Shown here: positions 23,536-30,830 of the stretch, in pieces
Numbering within the stretch: position 1 is the stretch's first letter
Layout of the letters: every line of letters begins with the position of its first letter
Source of the DNA: Gammaproteobacteria bacterium
GTDB taxonomy: Bacteria; Pseudomonadota; Gammaproteobacteria; Pseudomonadales; Halieaceae
Assembly: GCA_002748505.1 (NCBI GenBank)
Contig: PDSN01000040.1
Coordinates: 1 to 30,830 of the forward strand
Length of the DNA: 30,830 bases
Reading direction: 5' to 3'
The notes under the pieces: model-generated
What the model saw: the letters and a program-made list of their open reading frames with translations, nothing else
What the model was told of the DNA's origin: nothing
The model's database searches: none
Translations under genes and position numbers: made by a program

Positions 23536-25128
23536 ATGGCATTACTCGATGTAAAAGACCTCAGCGTGAGCTTTGTCACCCGTAACGGTGTCAATCAAGC
23601 GGTGAACAAGGTCAATTTCTCAGTGGAGGCGGGTAAAATCACCGCCATTATCGGCGAATCCGGCTCGGGCAAATCGGTCGCCTGCTACAGTCTTTTAGGC
23701 CTGATACCGCAACCCCCTGGGCGCATAGACAGCGGCACCGCGACGTTCGAGGGCGTGGACTTACTGCAAATGGACGAAAAGGCTCTTAGAAAGATTCGCG
23801 GGCGCGATATCGCCATGATCTTCCAGGATCCAATGACCTGCCTCAACCCCTATATGACCGTTGGGGATCAGCTGATCGAACCGCTGCAATACCACAAAAA
23901 AGTATCCCGTGCTGACGCTCGCAGGCGGGCGATTGAGCTGCTCGACGAGGTGGGGCTGCGCGATCCGCAAACCACCATTGATAATTACCCCCACCAGTTT
24001 TCAGGCGGTATGCGCCAGCGGGTGATGATTGCAATGGCGCTGATTAACGAACCCAAACTACTGATTGCCGACGAGCCCACCACCGCCCTGGATGTTACGG
24101 TGCAGGCGCAAATTCTCAAACTGATCGCCGACTTGCAAAAAAGCCACAATATCGGCGTGATCTTTATCAGCCACGACCTCGCGGTGGTGGCCGACATCGC
24201 CGATGATATTGTGGTCATGGAGAAGGGCGATGTTGTAGAGGCAGGCGATGCCAGCAGTGTTTTCCACCACGCCAAACACCCCTATACCCAAAAACTGCTC
24301 AGCGCCATTCCCGCTGGCTCAAAAGTGACCAGCGAAGATATAAGCGACTCACTGGTCACGGTGGATCACCTGCACACCTGGTTTTACCCCGAGGGCAAAA
24401 ACCACGAACCGGTGAAGGCCGTGAACGATGTGAGTTTCGAGGTAAAACGGGGTGAGATTTTGGGCTTGGTGGGCGAGTCAGGTAGCGGTAAATCCACCAT
24501 CGGCCGCTCGATTTTACGCCTGGCGCCAGTCACCAGCGGCAGCATTACTTTTGACGGCATTGATGTCACCTCCTTAAAGGGGAAAAAACTGAAAAATCTG
24601 CGCAGCCGTATGCAGATGATTTTTCAGGACCCCTACGCCTCTTTAAACCCGCGTATGACGGTGTTTGATACCCTTGCAGAACCTCTGCTGTTGCACGGCA
24701 TTGAAAGCAAAGCCAGCGTGCAAAAAGGTGTATTGAAACTGATGGACGATGTCGGCCTTGCCCGCGCCTTTGTGCGCAAATACCCGCATGAATTCTCCGG
24801 TGGTCAGCGCCAGCGCATCGCCATTGGCCGCGCCTTGGCCACGCGGCCGGAATTTATCGTGGCGGATGAACCGGTATCGGCACTGGATGTTACCATTCAG
24901 GCGCAAATTCTTGATCTTATGCTGGACCTCGGCAAGAAATACGGCCTTACCATCCTGTTTGTATCCCACGACCTGGCCGTTGTGAGGCGCATCGCCGACC
25001 GCATTCTGGTGCTTTACAAAGGAGAAGTGGTCGAACAGGGCGACGCCAGCACGTTATTCGACAGCCCTCAACACGACTACACCAAGCGCCTGCTCAGCGC
25101 GATTCCGGGGGCGGGTCTGGTCGCGTGA
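23536..25128 (+). CDS. Peptide ABC transporter ATPase, fused OppD-OppF (two nucleotide-binding domains)
   Basis: A 530-residue protein carrying both ATPase halves in one chain, as YejF does. The first half has Walker A GESGSGKS (40-47), Q-loop Gln97, signature FSGGMRQR (155-162), Walker B LLIADE (175-180) and switch His213. The second half has Walker A GESGSGKS (313-320), signature FSGGQRQR (420-427), Walker B FIVADE and His478. Each half ends in an oligo_HPY-type tail (HPYTQKLLSAIP and HDYTKRLLSAIP). All catalytic parts look intact. It starts 3 bp after oppC and completes the importer. Confidence 0.96.
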   Translation: MALLDVKDLSVSFVTRNGVNQAVNKVNFSVEAGKITAIIGESGSGKSVACYSLLGLIPQPPGRIDSGTATFEGVDLLQMDEKALRKIRGRDIAMIFQDPMTCLNPYMTVGDQLIEPLQYHKKVSRADARRRAIELLDEVGLRDPQTTIDNYPHQFSGGMRQRVMIAMALINEPKLLIADEPTTALDVTVQAQILKLIADLQKSHNIGVIFISHDLAVVADIADDIVVMEKGDVVEAGDASSVFHHAKHPYTQKLLSAIPAGSKVTSEDISDSLVTVDHLHTWFYPEGKNHEPVKAVNDVSFEVKRGEILGLVGESGSGKSTIGRSILRLAPVTSGSITFDGIDVTSLKGKKLKNLRSRMQMIFQDPYASLNPRMTVFDTLAEPLLLHGIESKASVQKGVLKLMDDVGLARAFVRKYPHEFSGGQRQRIAIGRALATRPEFIVADEPVSALDVTIQAQILDLMLDLGKKYGLTILFVSHDLAVVRRIADRILVLYKGEVVEQGDASTLFDSPQHDYTKRLLSAIPGAGLVA

Positions 25129-25236
25129 TGGGCCTGTGTTTTATAGCACGCACTGTAACAAAGGGCGGCGTCGCCCCGCAGAAACCTGGGCCCGCATTTT
25201 CGTAAAAAGAAAGACAAAACAAATCAACAGACGCCT

Positions 25237-25267
25237 GCGGGTGGGTGCATTGCACCCACACCCCGCG
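25237..25267. terminator. Hairpin between converging genes, possible bidirectional terminator
   Basis: The stem GTGGGTGC / GCACCCAC with loop ATT is perfect over 8 bp (25241-25259) and can be extended by GCGG and CCGC around a small bulge. It lies in the 205-bp gap between the end of the opp operon and the end of the diiron gene. No T-run follows on the plus strand; on the minus strand the region after it becomes T-rich only some 20-30 bases later. Termination is therefore uncertain. Confidence 0.4.
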
Positions 25268-25333
25268 AACCGCACCTTACACGGTGTTACCTGCCCACGG
25301 AAAACAAGGGGTGATGAAGCCCTGTTGTAAAAA

Positions 25334-26512
25334 CTACGCCAACTCCGCTTCTATTTTTTCTCTGAATGCTTCCATAATGTTTTGGCCATCGGCGCTTTCG
25401 TCACTGGTGTCCAGGGGGCGCTCCATAGCCGCCCAGTCGATATCGCCATCCGTGGTCAGGTTTTCAAATTCCAAAATACCCAGGGCTTCAAATTTGGGGC
25501 GGATTTTGTCGGTTAACAGGCCAATGCGTTTCAGGTTGGGCATCACACGCTGGAACAACAGATTGCGGAAGGTTGCCATCACAAAACCGTCCAGCACTTT
25601 TTCACGCGCTTCCTCCACATCCCAGCCAAAATTGCGAAACACATCCGTGGCAATCAGGCGTTCGCGACTAACCACACAGGCCTGATAGGCAAATTCCGCA
25701 CGCTCTTCCAGCTCCTCTTCGCTCAAGGTTTTTAAGAACTCTTCCAAATAGTTCACCCCAAAGGTCACATGGCGCGCTTCGTCGCGTATTACCAGATAAA
25801 CGACATCCTTTAGCACCGGGTCAGGTGTGGTTTCGCGGGTGGTGTTAAACGCCGACAGCGCCAAACCCTCGATGATGATTTGCATACCGATAAATTTCAT
25901 ATCCCAGCGTTTGTCGGTGAGGATTTTGTCGATAATGCTTTTCAGATGGGTGTTAATCGGGTACATCATGCCAATGCGTTCGCGAATGTATTTATTAAAC
26001 ACCTCCACATGACGCGCCTCATCAAAAGTCTGCGAACCGGCGTAGAGCTTTGCACTTAAGGTTGGTGCACAAGAACACAACTGTGAGGCCACCAACAGCG
26101 CGCCCTGCTCGCCGTGTAAAAATTGCGACAAGCTCCAGGCGTCCCAGTGGTGCCAAAAACGCTCCTGTTCTTCTTTATCCATCGCCAAATAGGGCGGATA
26201 ATCGTGCAAATTGGCAAGGGTTGGATCGCGCTCTTCATTGGGGAACTCTCTGTCCCAATCAATATCCATTTCCGGATCCCAGTTGAGCTGTTTGCCTAAC
26301 TGGTACAATTTTTTGATACGATCATCTTGCACGGCATAGTCCCAGTTGTACGCACCGGTCAGCGGGGTTTGAAAAATCTCGGCGATATGATCGACATCCG
26401 AGTCAGTCAGCAATTCTTCCAGATCGGGGTTGTCGTTGCGCGGGTATGCTGCACCCGCGAAGCGTTGAACCTTGCGGGGACTGCTGCTGGCATCTTTCCA
26501 TTCGAGCTTCAT
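25334..26512 (-). CDS. Ferritin-like (R2/desaturase-type) nonheme diiron protein
   Basis: A 392-residue protein. A complete diiron ligand set is visible: Glu135 (HGEQGALLVASQL), Glu165 and His168 (TFDEARHVE), Glu215 (IIIEGLALSAF), Glu245 and His248 (VIRDEARHVTFG). The two DEARH motifs are almost identical. Such proteins activate oxygen to hydroxylate, desaturate or N-oxidise substrates, or act as oxidases; the substrate here is not readable. It is not AurF-like or MiaE-like by sequence. Start ATG at 26512 follows AGGAG at 7 bp. It is divergent from an AraC-type regulator whose likely binding sites lie just upstream. Confidence 0.85.
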   Translation of the reverse strand: MKLEWKDASSSPRKVQRFAGAAYPRNDNPDLEELLTDSDVDHIAEIFQTPLTGAYNWDYAVQDDRIKKLYQLGKQLNWDPEMDIDWDREFPNEERDPTLANLHDYPPYLAMDKEEQERFWHHWDAWSLSQFLHGEQGALLVASQLCSCAPTLSAKLYAGSQTFDEARHVEVFNKYIRERIGMMYPINTHLKSIIDKILTDKRWDMKFIGMQIIIEGLALSAFNTTRETTPDPVLKDVVYLVIRDEARHVTFGVNYLEEFLKTLSEEELEERAEFAYQACVVSRERLIATDVFRNFGWDVEEAREKVLDGFVMATFRNLLFQRVMPNLKRIGLLTDKIRPKFEALGILEFENLTTDGDIDWAAMERPLDTSDESADGQNIMEAFREKIEAELA

Positions 26513-26564
26513 CTTATACTCCTGTCAGCGTGGGGCTGAGCTTTTTTAGAAGGCAGTGCCAGTC

Positions 26565-26593
26565 ACTATGTTGGAAAACTGCAGCGCAAACAA
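26565..26593 (-). promoter_or_regulatory. Candidate sigma-70 promoter of the diiron gene
   Basis: Read on the minus strand, TTGTTT (26593-26588) and CATAGT (26570-26565) are separated by 17 bp. Both boxes are weak, as expected for a promoter that needs an activator. A start about 45 bases before the ATG at 26512 would follow. Confidence 0.4.
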
Positions 26594-26600
26594 GGTACAC

Positions 26601-26631
26601 TACAGCCAAATTACGGTCATATACGGCCAAA
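26601..26631. promoter_or_regulatory. Direct repeats spaced 21 bp, candidate AraC-type operator
   Basis: TACAGCCAAA (26601-26610) and TACGGCCAAA (26622-26631) match at 9 of 10 bases with a period of exactly 21 bp, two helical turns. A third, weaker copy TACGGTCATA sits between them at 26612-26621. AraC-family activators bind two direct half-sites with this spacing next to the -35 box. Here the nearer site ends 7 bp from the predicted -35 of the diiron gene. Confidence 0.6.
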
Positions 26632-26652
26632 AAGGTACTTTCAGACATAGCT

Positions 26653-27666
26653 ATGCTCAGCACACTGCCCAGCTCATATGCGGTTTTATTGATTGATCTG
26701 GTTCGCCAACAGGGAGTGGACATCAACGCGCTGTGTCGTAACACCTCGTTGGAAGCCAGCGCCCTTGAAAGCTTGCCGCCGCGCCTGGCCATCACCGACT
26801 TTTCGGTTCTGGTTAACAATGCCCTCGCGCTCGCTGAAAATCCCGCGCTGGGTCTGGCACTGGGTCAACGTATCAATATGAGTGCCCATGCGGTACTGGG
26901 ACAGGTATTTCTGGCCTGCTCCAATCTCGCCCAGGTGCTGGACGTGTTTTTGCGTTACGCACCACTGCTGACCCCCGCCACGACGCTGGAATTGGCAGAA
27001 ACCGAACAGGAAGTAGTGTTGGCTTTTAACATCGGCGCGCTCGCGCAGGAGGTTGAGACCCCGTTGGAATTCAACCACGAGCTGATGTGCGCCGCGATTC
27101 TCAACACCATGCGCGGCCTGTTGTACAATCGGGTACTCGGGGCGTCGGTAAACTGTCCCTATCCCGCGCCACCCTATGCGGAACAATACACCACCGCGTT
27201 TGGCAGACTGGTGCAGTTTAACGCATCCCAGGCCAGCATCAGTTTTTCCAGGGAGTTGCTCACCCGGCCACTCCCCACCGCCAACCCCGCCCTGCGCAGT
27301 CTGTATGAAGCCGAGTGCGCGCGCCTGCTCAAGGATTTAGACGAACCCGACAGCGTTGGCGCACAACTGGAAAAACTGCTCGCGCAAATGCAGGGTCAAT
27401 ACCCCAACCTGACTCAGGCAGCTCGAATGCTAAACTTCAGTCCACGCACACTGCGCAGACGTCTGGCGGATGAAAATCGACGCTACCAGGAAGTGCTGGA
27501 CGGCACACGGGCCAAACAAGCGCGGCATTATTTACAACACAGCCAACTACCGATCAACAGCATCGCCTATCTGCTGGGCTTTAACGACGCCTCTAATTTT
27601 CGACGGGCCTACAAACGCTGGACAGGTGAAGGCCCAGGCACTACAAGGAAGTCACGACATGGCTAA
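26653..27666 (+). CDS. AraC-family transcriptional regulator with arabinose-binding-type N-domain
   Basis: A 337-residue regulator. I start it at the ATG at 26653 (MLSTLPSSYAVLLIDLVRQ); the frame is open back to 26446 but would run across the operator and the diiron start. Residues about 20-205 match the N-terminal domain of OruR/VirS-like regulators (FSVLVNNALALAENPALGLALGQRI). The C-terminal domain (about 235-335) has two helix-turn-helix units, with LTQAARMLNFSPRTLRRRLADE and INSIAYLLGFNDASNFRRAYKRWTG. It probably controls the divergent diiron gene and, through an 8-bp overlap, shares its transcript with the patatin-like gene. Confidence 0.92.
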   Translation: MLSTLPSSYAVLLIDLVRQQGVDINALCRNTSLEASALESLPPRLAITDFSVLVNNALALAENPALGLALGQRINMSAHAVLGQVFLACSNLAQVLDVFLRYAPLLTPATTLELAETEQEVVLAFNIGALAQEVETPLEFNHELMCAAILNTMRGLLYNRVLGASVNCPYPAPPYAEQYTTAFGRLVQFNASQASISFSRELLTRPLPTANPALRSLYEAECARLLKDLDEPDSVGAQLEKLLAQMQGQYPNLTQAARMLNFSPRTLRRRLADENRRYQEVLDGTRAKQARHYLQHSQLPINSIAYLLGFNDASNFRRAYKRWTGEGPGTTRKSRHG

Positions 27667-28786
27667 ACACGCCGCCCTCGCCATTTACGCTGGCAGCAAC
27701 GCCGCCAAACAACTGAGCGAAACCGGCTGGCAGGCAGACAGGTTCTCGCTGTTAATGGGTGCGTCTGGCGGCCCAAAAATGTTTGCCCTGAGCCAACTGG
27801 ATCGCGTCTTGTTTCCATTTCTTAAAAACCGCAACGCGCCCCTGTCCGCGCTGGGTTCGTCCATTGGAGCCTGGCGCCATGCCTGTCTGGCACAGGATGA
27901 CCCTGTTGCCGCCATGAACCGATTGGAGCAGGGCTATCTCCACCAAAGTTACGACACCGACAAACTGTCCGTCGCTCAAATCAGTGAGTTCAGTCGCGCT
28001 CTGCTTGAGGAAACCCTGAGCACACAGGGGACTGCGCAGATCATCGGCCACCCACAAATCAAAAGCCATATCGTGACCGCGCGCGGGCGCGGGCCCAACA
28101 GTGCGCAAGGCAGCGCCCCGCGCATCGCTGGCATGGGTTCAGCGGCGCTTGGCAACAGCATTGACCGTCGTATCCTCGGCAAACTGTTTCAGCGTGTGGT
28201 GTTTTACAGTGGCGACAAGCCCGGCGACAAGCTGCCACTTGAAGGTTTTGACAACCACTTTGTGCCCCTCACGCCTGACAACCTAAAACACGCTCTGCAT
28301 GCCACCGCCTCGATTCCATTTTTACTGGAAGGCGATAAAGACATTCCCGGCGCGCCGCTCGGACATTATTGGGATGGAGGCATCATCGACTACCATTTCG
28401 ACCCCGCCTATAACGCCGGGGACACAGGCTTGATTCTATACCCGCATTTTGGCACCGATATTATCACCGGCTGGTTTGACAAAATGCTGCCGTGGCGGCG
28501 CAATACCAAAACGCCGCTGGATCAACTCGTGGTACTGTGCCCATCAAAAGATTTCATCGCGAGTCTGCCCGGCGGCAAGATTCCCGATCGGCGAGACTTT
28601 ACCCGTTTGGACACCAACACCCGCATGCGCCACTGGATTGAAACCATTAAACGCTGCGAGCAAATGGCCGAAGAATTTGCAAAGGTGCTGAGCAGCGACG
28701 ACCCACTGCGCTATGTGCAGGTGTTGCCACAGGGAGCGAGGCGTTTGTCGGCGGATGTCCCAGCGAGGCCATCGCACGCGCTGTGA
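27659..28786 (+). CDS. Patatin-like phospholipase / acyl hydrolase
   Basis: A 375-residue protein. The start ATG at 27659 follows AAGGA and overlaps the AraC stop by 8 bp. Patatin features are present: an oxyanion-like glycine-rich stretch MGASGGPK (33-40), nucleophile motif GSSIG with Ser68, and the catalytic Asp in WDGG with Asp239. Patatins hydrolyse acyl esters of phospholipids or other lipids with a Ser-Asp dyad. There is no signal peptide or membrane helix, so it acts in the cytoplasm or at the inner face. The spacing between Ser and Asp is at the long side of the usual range. The lipid substrate is not evident. Confidence 0.85.
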   Translation: MAKHAALAIYAGSNAAKQLSETGWQADRFSLLMGASGGPKMFALSQLDRVLFPFLKNRNAPLSALGSSIGAWRHACLAQDDPVAAMNRLEQGYLHQSYDTDKLSVAQISEFSRALLEETLSTQGTAQIIGHPQIKSHIVTARGRGPNSAQGSAPRIAGMGSAALGNSIDRRILGKLFQRVVFYSGDKPGDKLPLEGFDNHFVPLTPDNLKHALHATASIPFLLEGDKDIPGAPLGHYWDGGIIDYHFDPAYNAGDTGLILYPHFGTDIITGWFDKMLPWRRNTKTPLDQLVVLCPSKDFIASLPGGKIPDRRDFTRLDTNTRMRHWIETIKRCEQMAEEFAKVLSSDDPLRYVQVLPQGARRLSADVPARPSHAL

Positions 28787-28860
28787 CATTGCACCCCACT
28801 GGCGAAAATCATCCAACGCTCTATTGAAACAATTCCCCGAACTGCGCTGTACACCGATGG

Positions 28861-29136
28861 CTAATAAACATGCTCATCTAAATAACGCTGTACTTCCGCT
28901 TTCAACGGCTTTTGAAAGGGGCGCATCAACATACCAAGCTTTACCGATACGTCAATGACATCCCCCTCAAAGGACAGCTTACCCGCCACGCCCGCACCTT
29001 TTAGTCTCACGGAATCGCCATGCCACTCACAACGGACAGGATGTTCTTTTTGGAGGCGCTCAACAAGACCCTCGGCTGCCTTACGAATCTCTCTGCGTGG
29101 CATGGTGTAGGGTTTACGCAAGGAAAAACCAGACAT
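28861..29136 (-). CDS. Polyhydroxyalkanoic acid system family protein (PHA_gran_rgn-like)
   Basis: A 91-residue protein. Pattern: short basic start (MSGFSLRKPYTM), an amphipathic helix (REIRKAAEGLVERLQKEH), strands WHGDSVRLKGAGVAGKLSF and VIDVSVKLGMLMRPFQKPL, then AEVQRYLDEHV. This matches small proteins annotated with the polyhydroxyalkanoate granule region. No phaC, phaA or phasin gene is nearby, so the link to PHA is by name only. It converges on the patatin-like gene (74 bp gap, no terminator seen) and diverges from hslO. Confidence 0.75.
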   Translation of the reverse strand: MSGFSLRKPYTMPRREIRKAAEGLVERLQKEHPVRCEWHGDSVRLKGAGVAGKLSFEGDVIDVSVKLGMLMRPFQKPLKAEVQRYLDEHVY

Positions 29137-29295
29137 AATCTGCTCTCATATCAGTAGGTTCGCTACCGTACCACATCACCCGCAACACACAAAGCAAGCT
29201 TTGCCTCCGCGCTTTGAATCGGTTTACCTCCATAGCAAAGGCTGGCGTAAATCGGCATAATCACGCCTTCGATGATCGCTTCAAAGGATGCCCCC

Positions 29296-30162
29296 ATGCC
29301 CGACGCCAGTCAGCGCTTTGTGTTTGAAAATGCCGATATACGCGGTGACATTGTGTGCATCGACGAGTGTTTGCACACCGTGCTGGATCAGCACGACTAC
29401 CCCAGAGGGGCGGCGGCGCAGCTGGGTGAATTCATAGCCGCAGCGGTATTGCTCACCGGCACGCTGAAATTCTCTGGCAAGCTCATTGTGGAAATGCGCA
29501 GCAACAGCGGCCAGGTACCGCTGATGATGGCCGAGTGCACCAATGAACTGGGCGTTCGCGCCATCGCCCGCGGCATCGAAGCAGTCACCGCCACAGACTT
29601 TCCCACCCTGTTTGCCGAGGGGTATCTGGCCATTACCATAGACCCGGATCACGGTGAGCGCTATCAAGGCGTGGTCGCCGCAGGTGAGAGTTTAGCCGGC
29701 ACCGTGAACAGCTACTTTGCACAGTCCGAACAACTCGGCACCCGCCTGTGGCTGCATTGTGATCGCAAGCGTGCGGGCGGCCTGCTGCTGCAACAATTAC
29801 CCAGCGACAGAGAGCAGGACCCAAACATGCGCCAGAAACAGTGGCAAGAGGTCTGCGCTTTAGCCGATACCCTGACCGAACAGGAATTGCTGAACTTATC
29901 GCCGGAAACGCTGCTCTACCGCCTGTTTCACGAGCACGAGCTGCGTCTGTTCGCCACTCGCCCGGTAGCATTTCACTGCAGCTGCTCGCGCGAACGCGTT
30001 CTCAACGCCCTATTTGCCCTGCCACAGCAGGATTTGCAGCACCTGCTTGAGGAACACGCAGCCATAGGCACGGACTGTGAATTCTGCCAGGAGCACTATC
30101 GGTTCTCCCGCGAGGAACTGTCTCATCTCATCACCTATACCGGTTCGGACTCGAAACAATAG
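29296..30162 (+). CDS. hslO: Redox-regulated chaperone Hsp33
   Basis: Cytosolic holdase activated by oxidative unfolding; 288 residues. I prefer the ATG at 29296 (MPDASQRFVFENADIRG), preceded by AAAGGA at good spacing, over the one at 29272. The zinc-switch cysteines are complete: Cys228 and Cys230 (HCSCSRERV), Cys261 and Cys264 (DCEFCQEHY), a C-x-C then C-x2-C arrangement. The N-domain shows LTGTLKFSGKLIVEMRSNSG and GERYQGVVAAGE, both standard for Hsp33. The pairing with pckA downstream is also found in Pseudomonas. Confidence 0.97.
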   Translation: MPDASQRFVFENADIRGDIVCIDECLHTVLDQHDYPRGAAAQLGEFIAAAVLLTGTLKFSGKLIVEMRSNSGQVPLMMAECTNELGVRAIARGIEAVTATDFPTLFAEGYLAITIDPDHGERYQGVVAAGESLAGTVNSYFAQSEQLGTRLWLHCDRKRAGGLLLQQLPSDREQDPNMRQKQWQEVCALADTLTEQELLNLSPETLLYRLFHEHELRLFATRPVAFHCSCSRERVLNALFALPQQDLQHLLEEHAAIGTDCEFCQEHYRFSREELSHLITYTGSDSKQ

Positions 30163-30173
30163 GCCATGCCTGT

Positions 30174-30196
30174 GCCGGTCTCACCGCGCCACCGGC
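30174..30196 (+). terminator. Weak hairpin after hslO
   Basis: Six perfect base pairs (GCCGGT/ACCGGC) around an 11-base loop, starting 12 bases after the hslO stop. The following bases are AAATAG instead of a U-run, so intrinsic termination would be inefficient. Confidence 0.3.
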
Positions 30197-30274
30197 AAAT
30201 AGTGTGTAATAGTGTCACTTTCAAGCGTTGGCTCTACAATCCCCGCCGCTGATCCGAAGATCTCACCAGCACGG

Positions 30275-30360
30275 GAATCGCCAACAAAAGCAAATGCGCA
30301 AACTGCACCTAAATGGTTTTCAGGAAAACTCCATTTGCCGGTGAAATATTCGGGCTAAAC
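30275..30360 (+). repeat. Copy B of the dispersed ~90-bp imperfect repeat, in the pckA leader
   Basis: Resembles 12833-12923 before hemH (28 of 37 identical in the right block). Copy B contains an internal hairpin: AAATGG with TTTTC (30312-30321) pairs to GAAAA with CCATTT (30324-30336), with a 2-base bulge and AG at the tip. Copy A does not keep this pairing. It ends 119 bp before the pckA ATG. Confidence 0.6.
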
Positions 30361-30479
30361 CGGAATGAGATTTGCTATATCCGCGCTTTCTGCGATAATT
30401 GTGCGCCGATGATGACGGCCTCTACGGACGCCGCAGTAAAAACGCACACCCAAACCACCATGTACTGACAGGAACCAAC

Positions 30480-30830
30480 ATGAGCTCAGACACGCAACCA
30501 GCACAGGAGTACCTCGACCTGTGTCCTGCAAAACTTATTGAACATGCGATCAAGCGAGGCGAAGGTGTTTTGTCCGATACCGGAGCGCTGCGCGTCACTA
30601 CTGGCAAACGCACCGGCCGCTCTCCAGCAGATCGCTTTATCGTTCGCGAACCCTCCAGTGAAGATGCGATCAACTGGGGCTCGGTCAATCGTCCTTTTGA
30701 CGCCGATAAATTTGATGCACTGTGGGAGCGTCTGGAGCATCACGTTTCGGAAAGAGATCGCTATGTCGCCCACCTGCACGTGGGCGAGCACGCCGACCAT
30801 TACCTGCCGGTGCGCGTCACCACCATCGCC
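30480..30830 (+). CDS. pckA: Phosphoenolpyruvate carboxykinase (ATP), 5' part only
   Basis: The first 117 codons are visible; the gene continues beyond the window. The enzyme converts oxaloacetate and ATP to phosphoenolpyruvate, the entry step of gluconeogenesis. Recognisable are TGALRVTTGKRTGRSPADRF and IVREPSSEDAINWGSVNRPF, the conserved N-terminal segment of ATP-type PckA (the Arg in GRSP binds substrate in the E. coli enzyme). The ATG at 30480 follows AGGA by 7 bases. Adjacent hslO on the same strand fits the Pseudomonas order. The leader holds repeat copy B. Confidence 0.95.
   Translation, partial: MSSDTQPAQEYLDLCPAKLIEHAIKRGEGVLSDTGALRVTTGKRTGRSPADRFIVREPSSEDAINWGSVNRPFDADKFDALWERLEHHVSERDRYVAHLHVGEHADHYLPVRVTTIA

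Larger units (their letters stand above)
30163..30479. other. 317-bp intergenic region hslO-pckA
   Basis: No gene found. It holds a hairpin just after hslO (GCCGGT at 30174-30179 with ACCGGC at 30191-30196, not followed by a T-run, so only a weak terminator candidate), then repeat copy B at 30275-30360, and a 120-bp stretch before the pckA ATG. The Shine-Dalgarno AGGA lies 7 bp before the ATG. I see no convincing sigma-70 boxes. Confidence 0.6.

Noticed and set aside
25241..25259. Integron or phage attachment site
   Set aside because: There is no integrase, cassette or direct-repeat border near the hairpin; it is treated as a possible terminator.
1..30830. CRISPR arrays, tRNA or rRNA genes, insertion sequences
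   Set aside because: No regular repeat-spacer pattern, transposase-like protein or recognisable RNA gene was seen on reading the intergenic regions on both strands; a tRNAscan/Rfam search was not possible.

Overview
The window is a gene-dense, moderately GC-rich chromosomal segment of a gammaproteobacterium. The FabV enoyl reductase, MiaE, an E. coli-like ferrochelatase and the hslO-pckA pair (adjacent in Pseudomonas as well) fit a marine or polysaccharide-degrading lineage near Cellvibrionales/Pseudomonadales. That placement is inferred from gene content only. I see no rRNA, tRNA, insertion sequence, prophage or CRISPR array.

Layout. (1) 1-9771, minus strand: a complete type II secretion operon read E-F-G-H-I-J-K-L-M-N(C-like)-D, cut inside gspD by the left edge. 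Its order is that of the Xanthomonas Xps system, and the secretin appears to be a lipoprotein. (2) 9952-12026, minus: fabV followed by an LACTB2-like metallo-beta-lactamase-fold hydrolase. (3) 12190-13961, plus: miaE and hemH. (4) 13964-18128, minus: a five-gene chain of ZIP metal transporter, ICMT-like methyltransferase, GT-B glycosyltransferase, SAM methyltransferase and UPF0104-type membrane protein. The last three are clearly more A/T-rich than the rest. (5) 18277-25128, plus: a peptide ABC transporter with two tandem OppA lipoproteins, OppB, OppC and one fused OppD-OppF ATPase. (6) 25334-28786: a ferritin-like diiron protein divergent from an AraC-type regulator that overlaps a patatin-like hydrolase gene. 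(7) 28861-30830: a PHA-granule-type small protein, Hsp33 (hslO) and the start of pckA.

How the genes work together. The T2SS proteins form one machine (ATPase E, platform F/L/M, pseudopilus G-K, C-like connector, secretin D) that exports folded proteins. The Opp genes encode a complete importer with a spare binding protein. The diiron/AraC/patatin genes look like an inducible module: two near-identical 10-bp sites exactly 21 bp apart lie just upstream of a weak predicted promoter for the diiron gene. The low-GC trio suggests an acquired glycolipid or surface-glycan function.

The most unusual non-coding signal is an imperfect repeat of about 90 bp present once directly before hemH and once in the leader of pckA, explained by no feature I recognise. 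The best candidates for something undescribed are this repeat and the diiron/AraC/patatin module; neither is proven.
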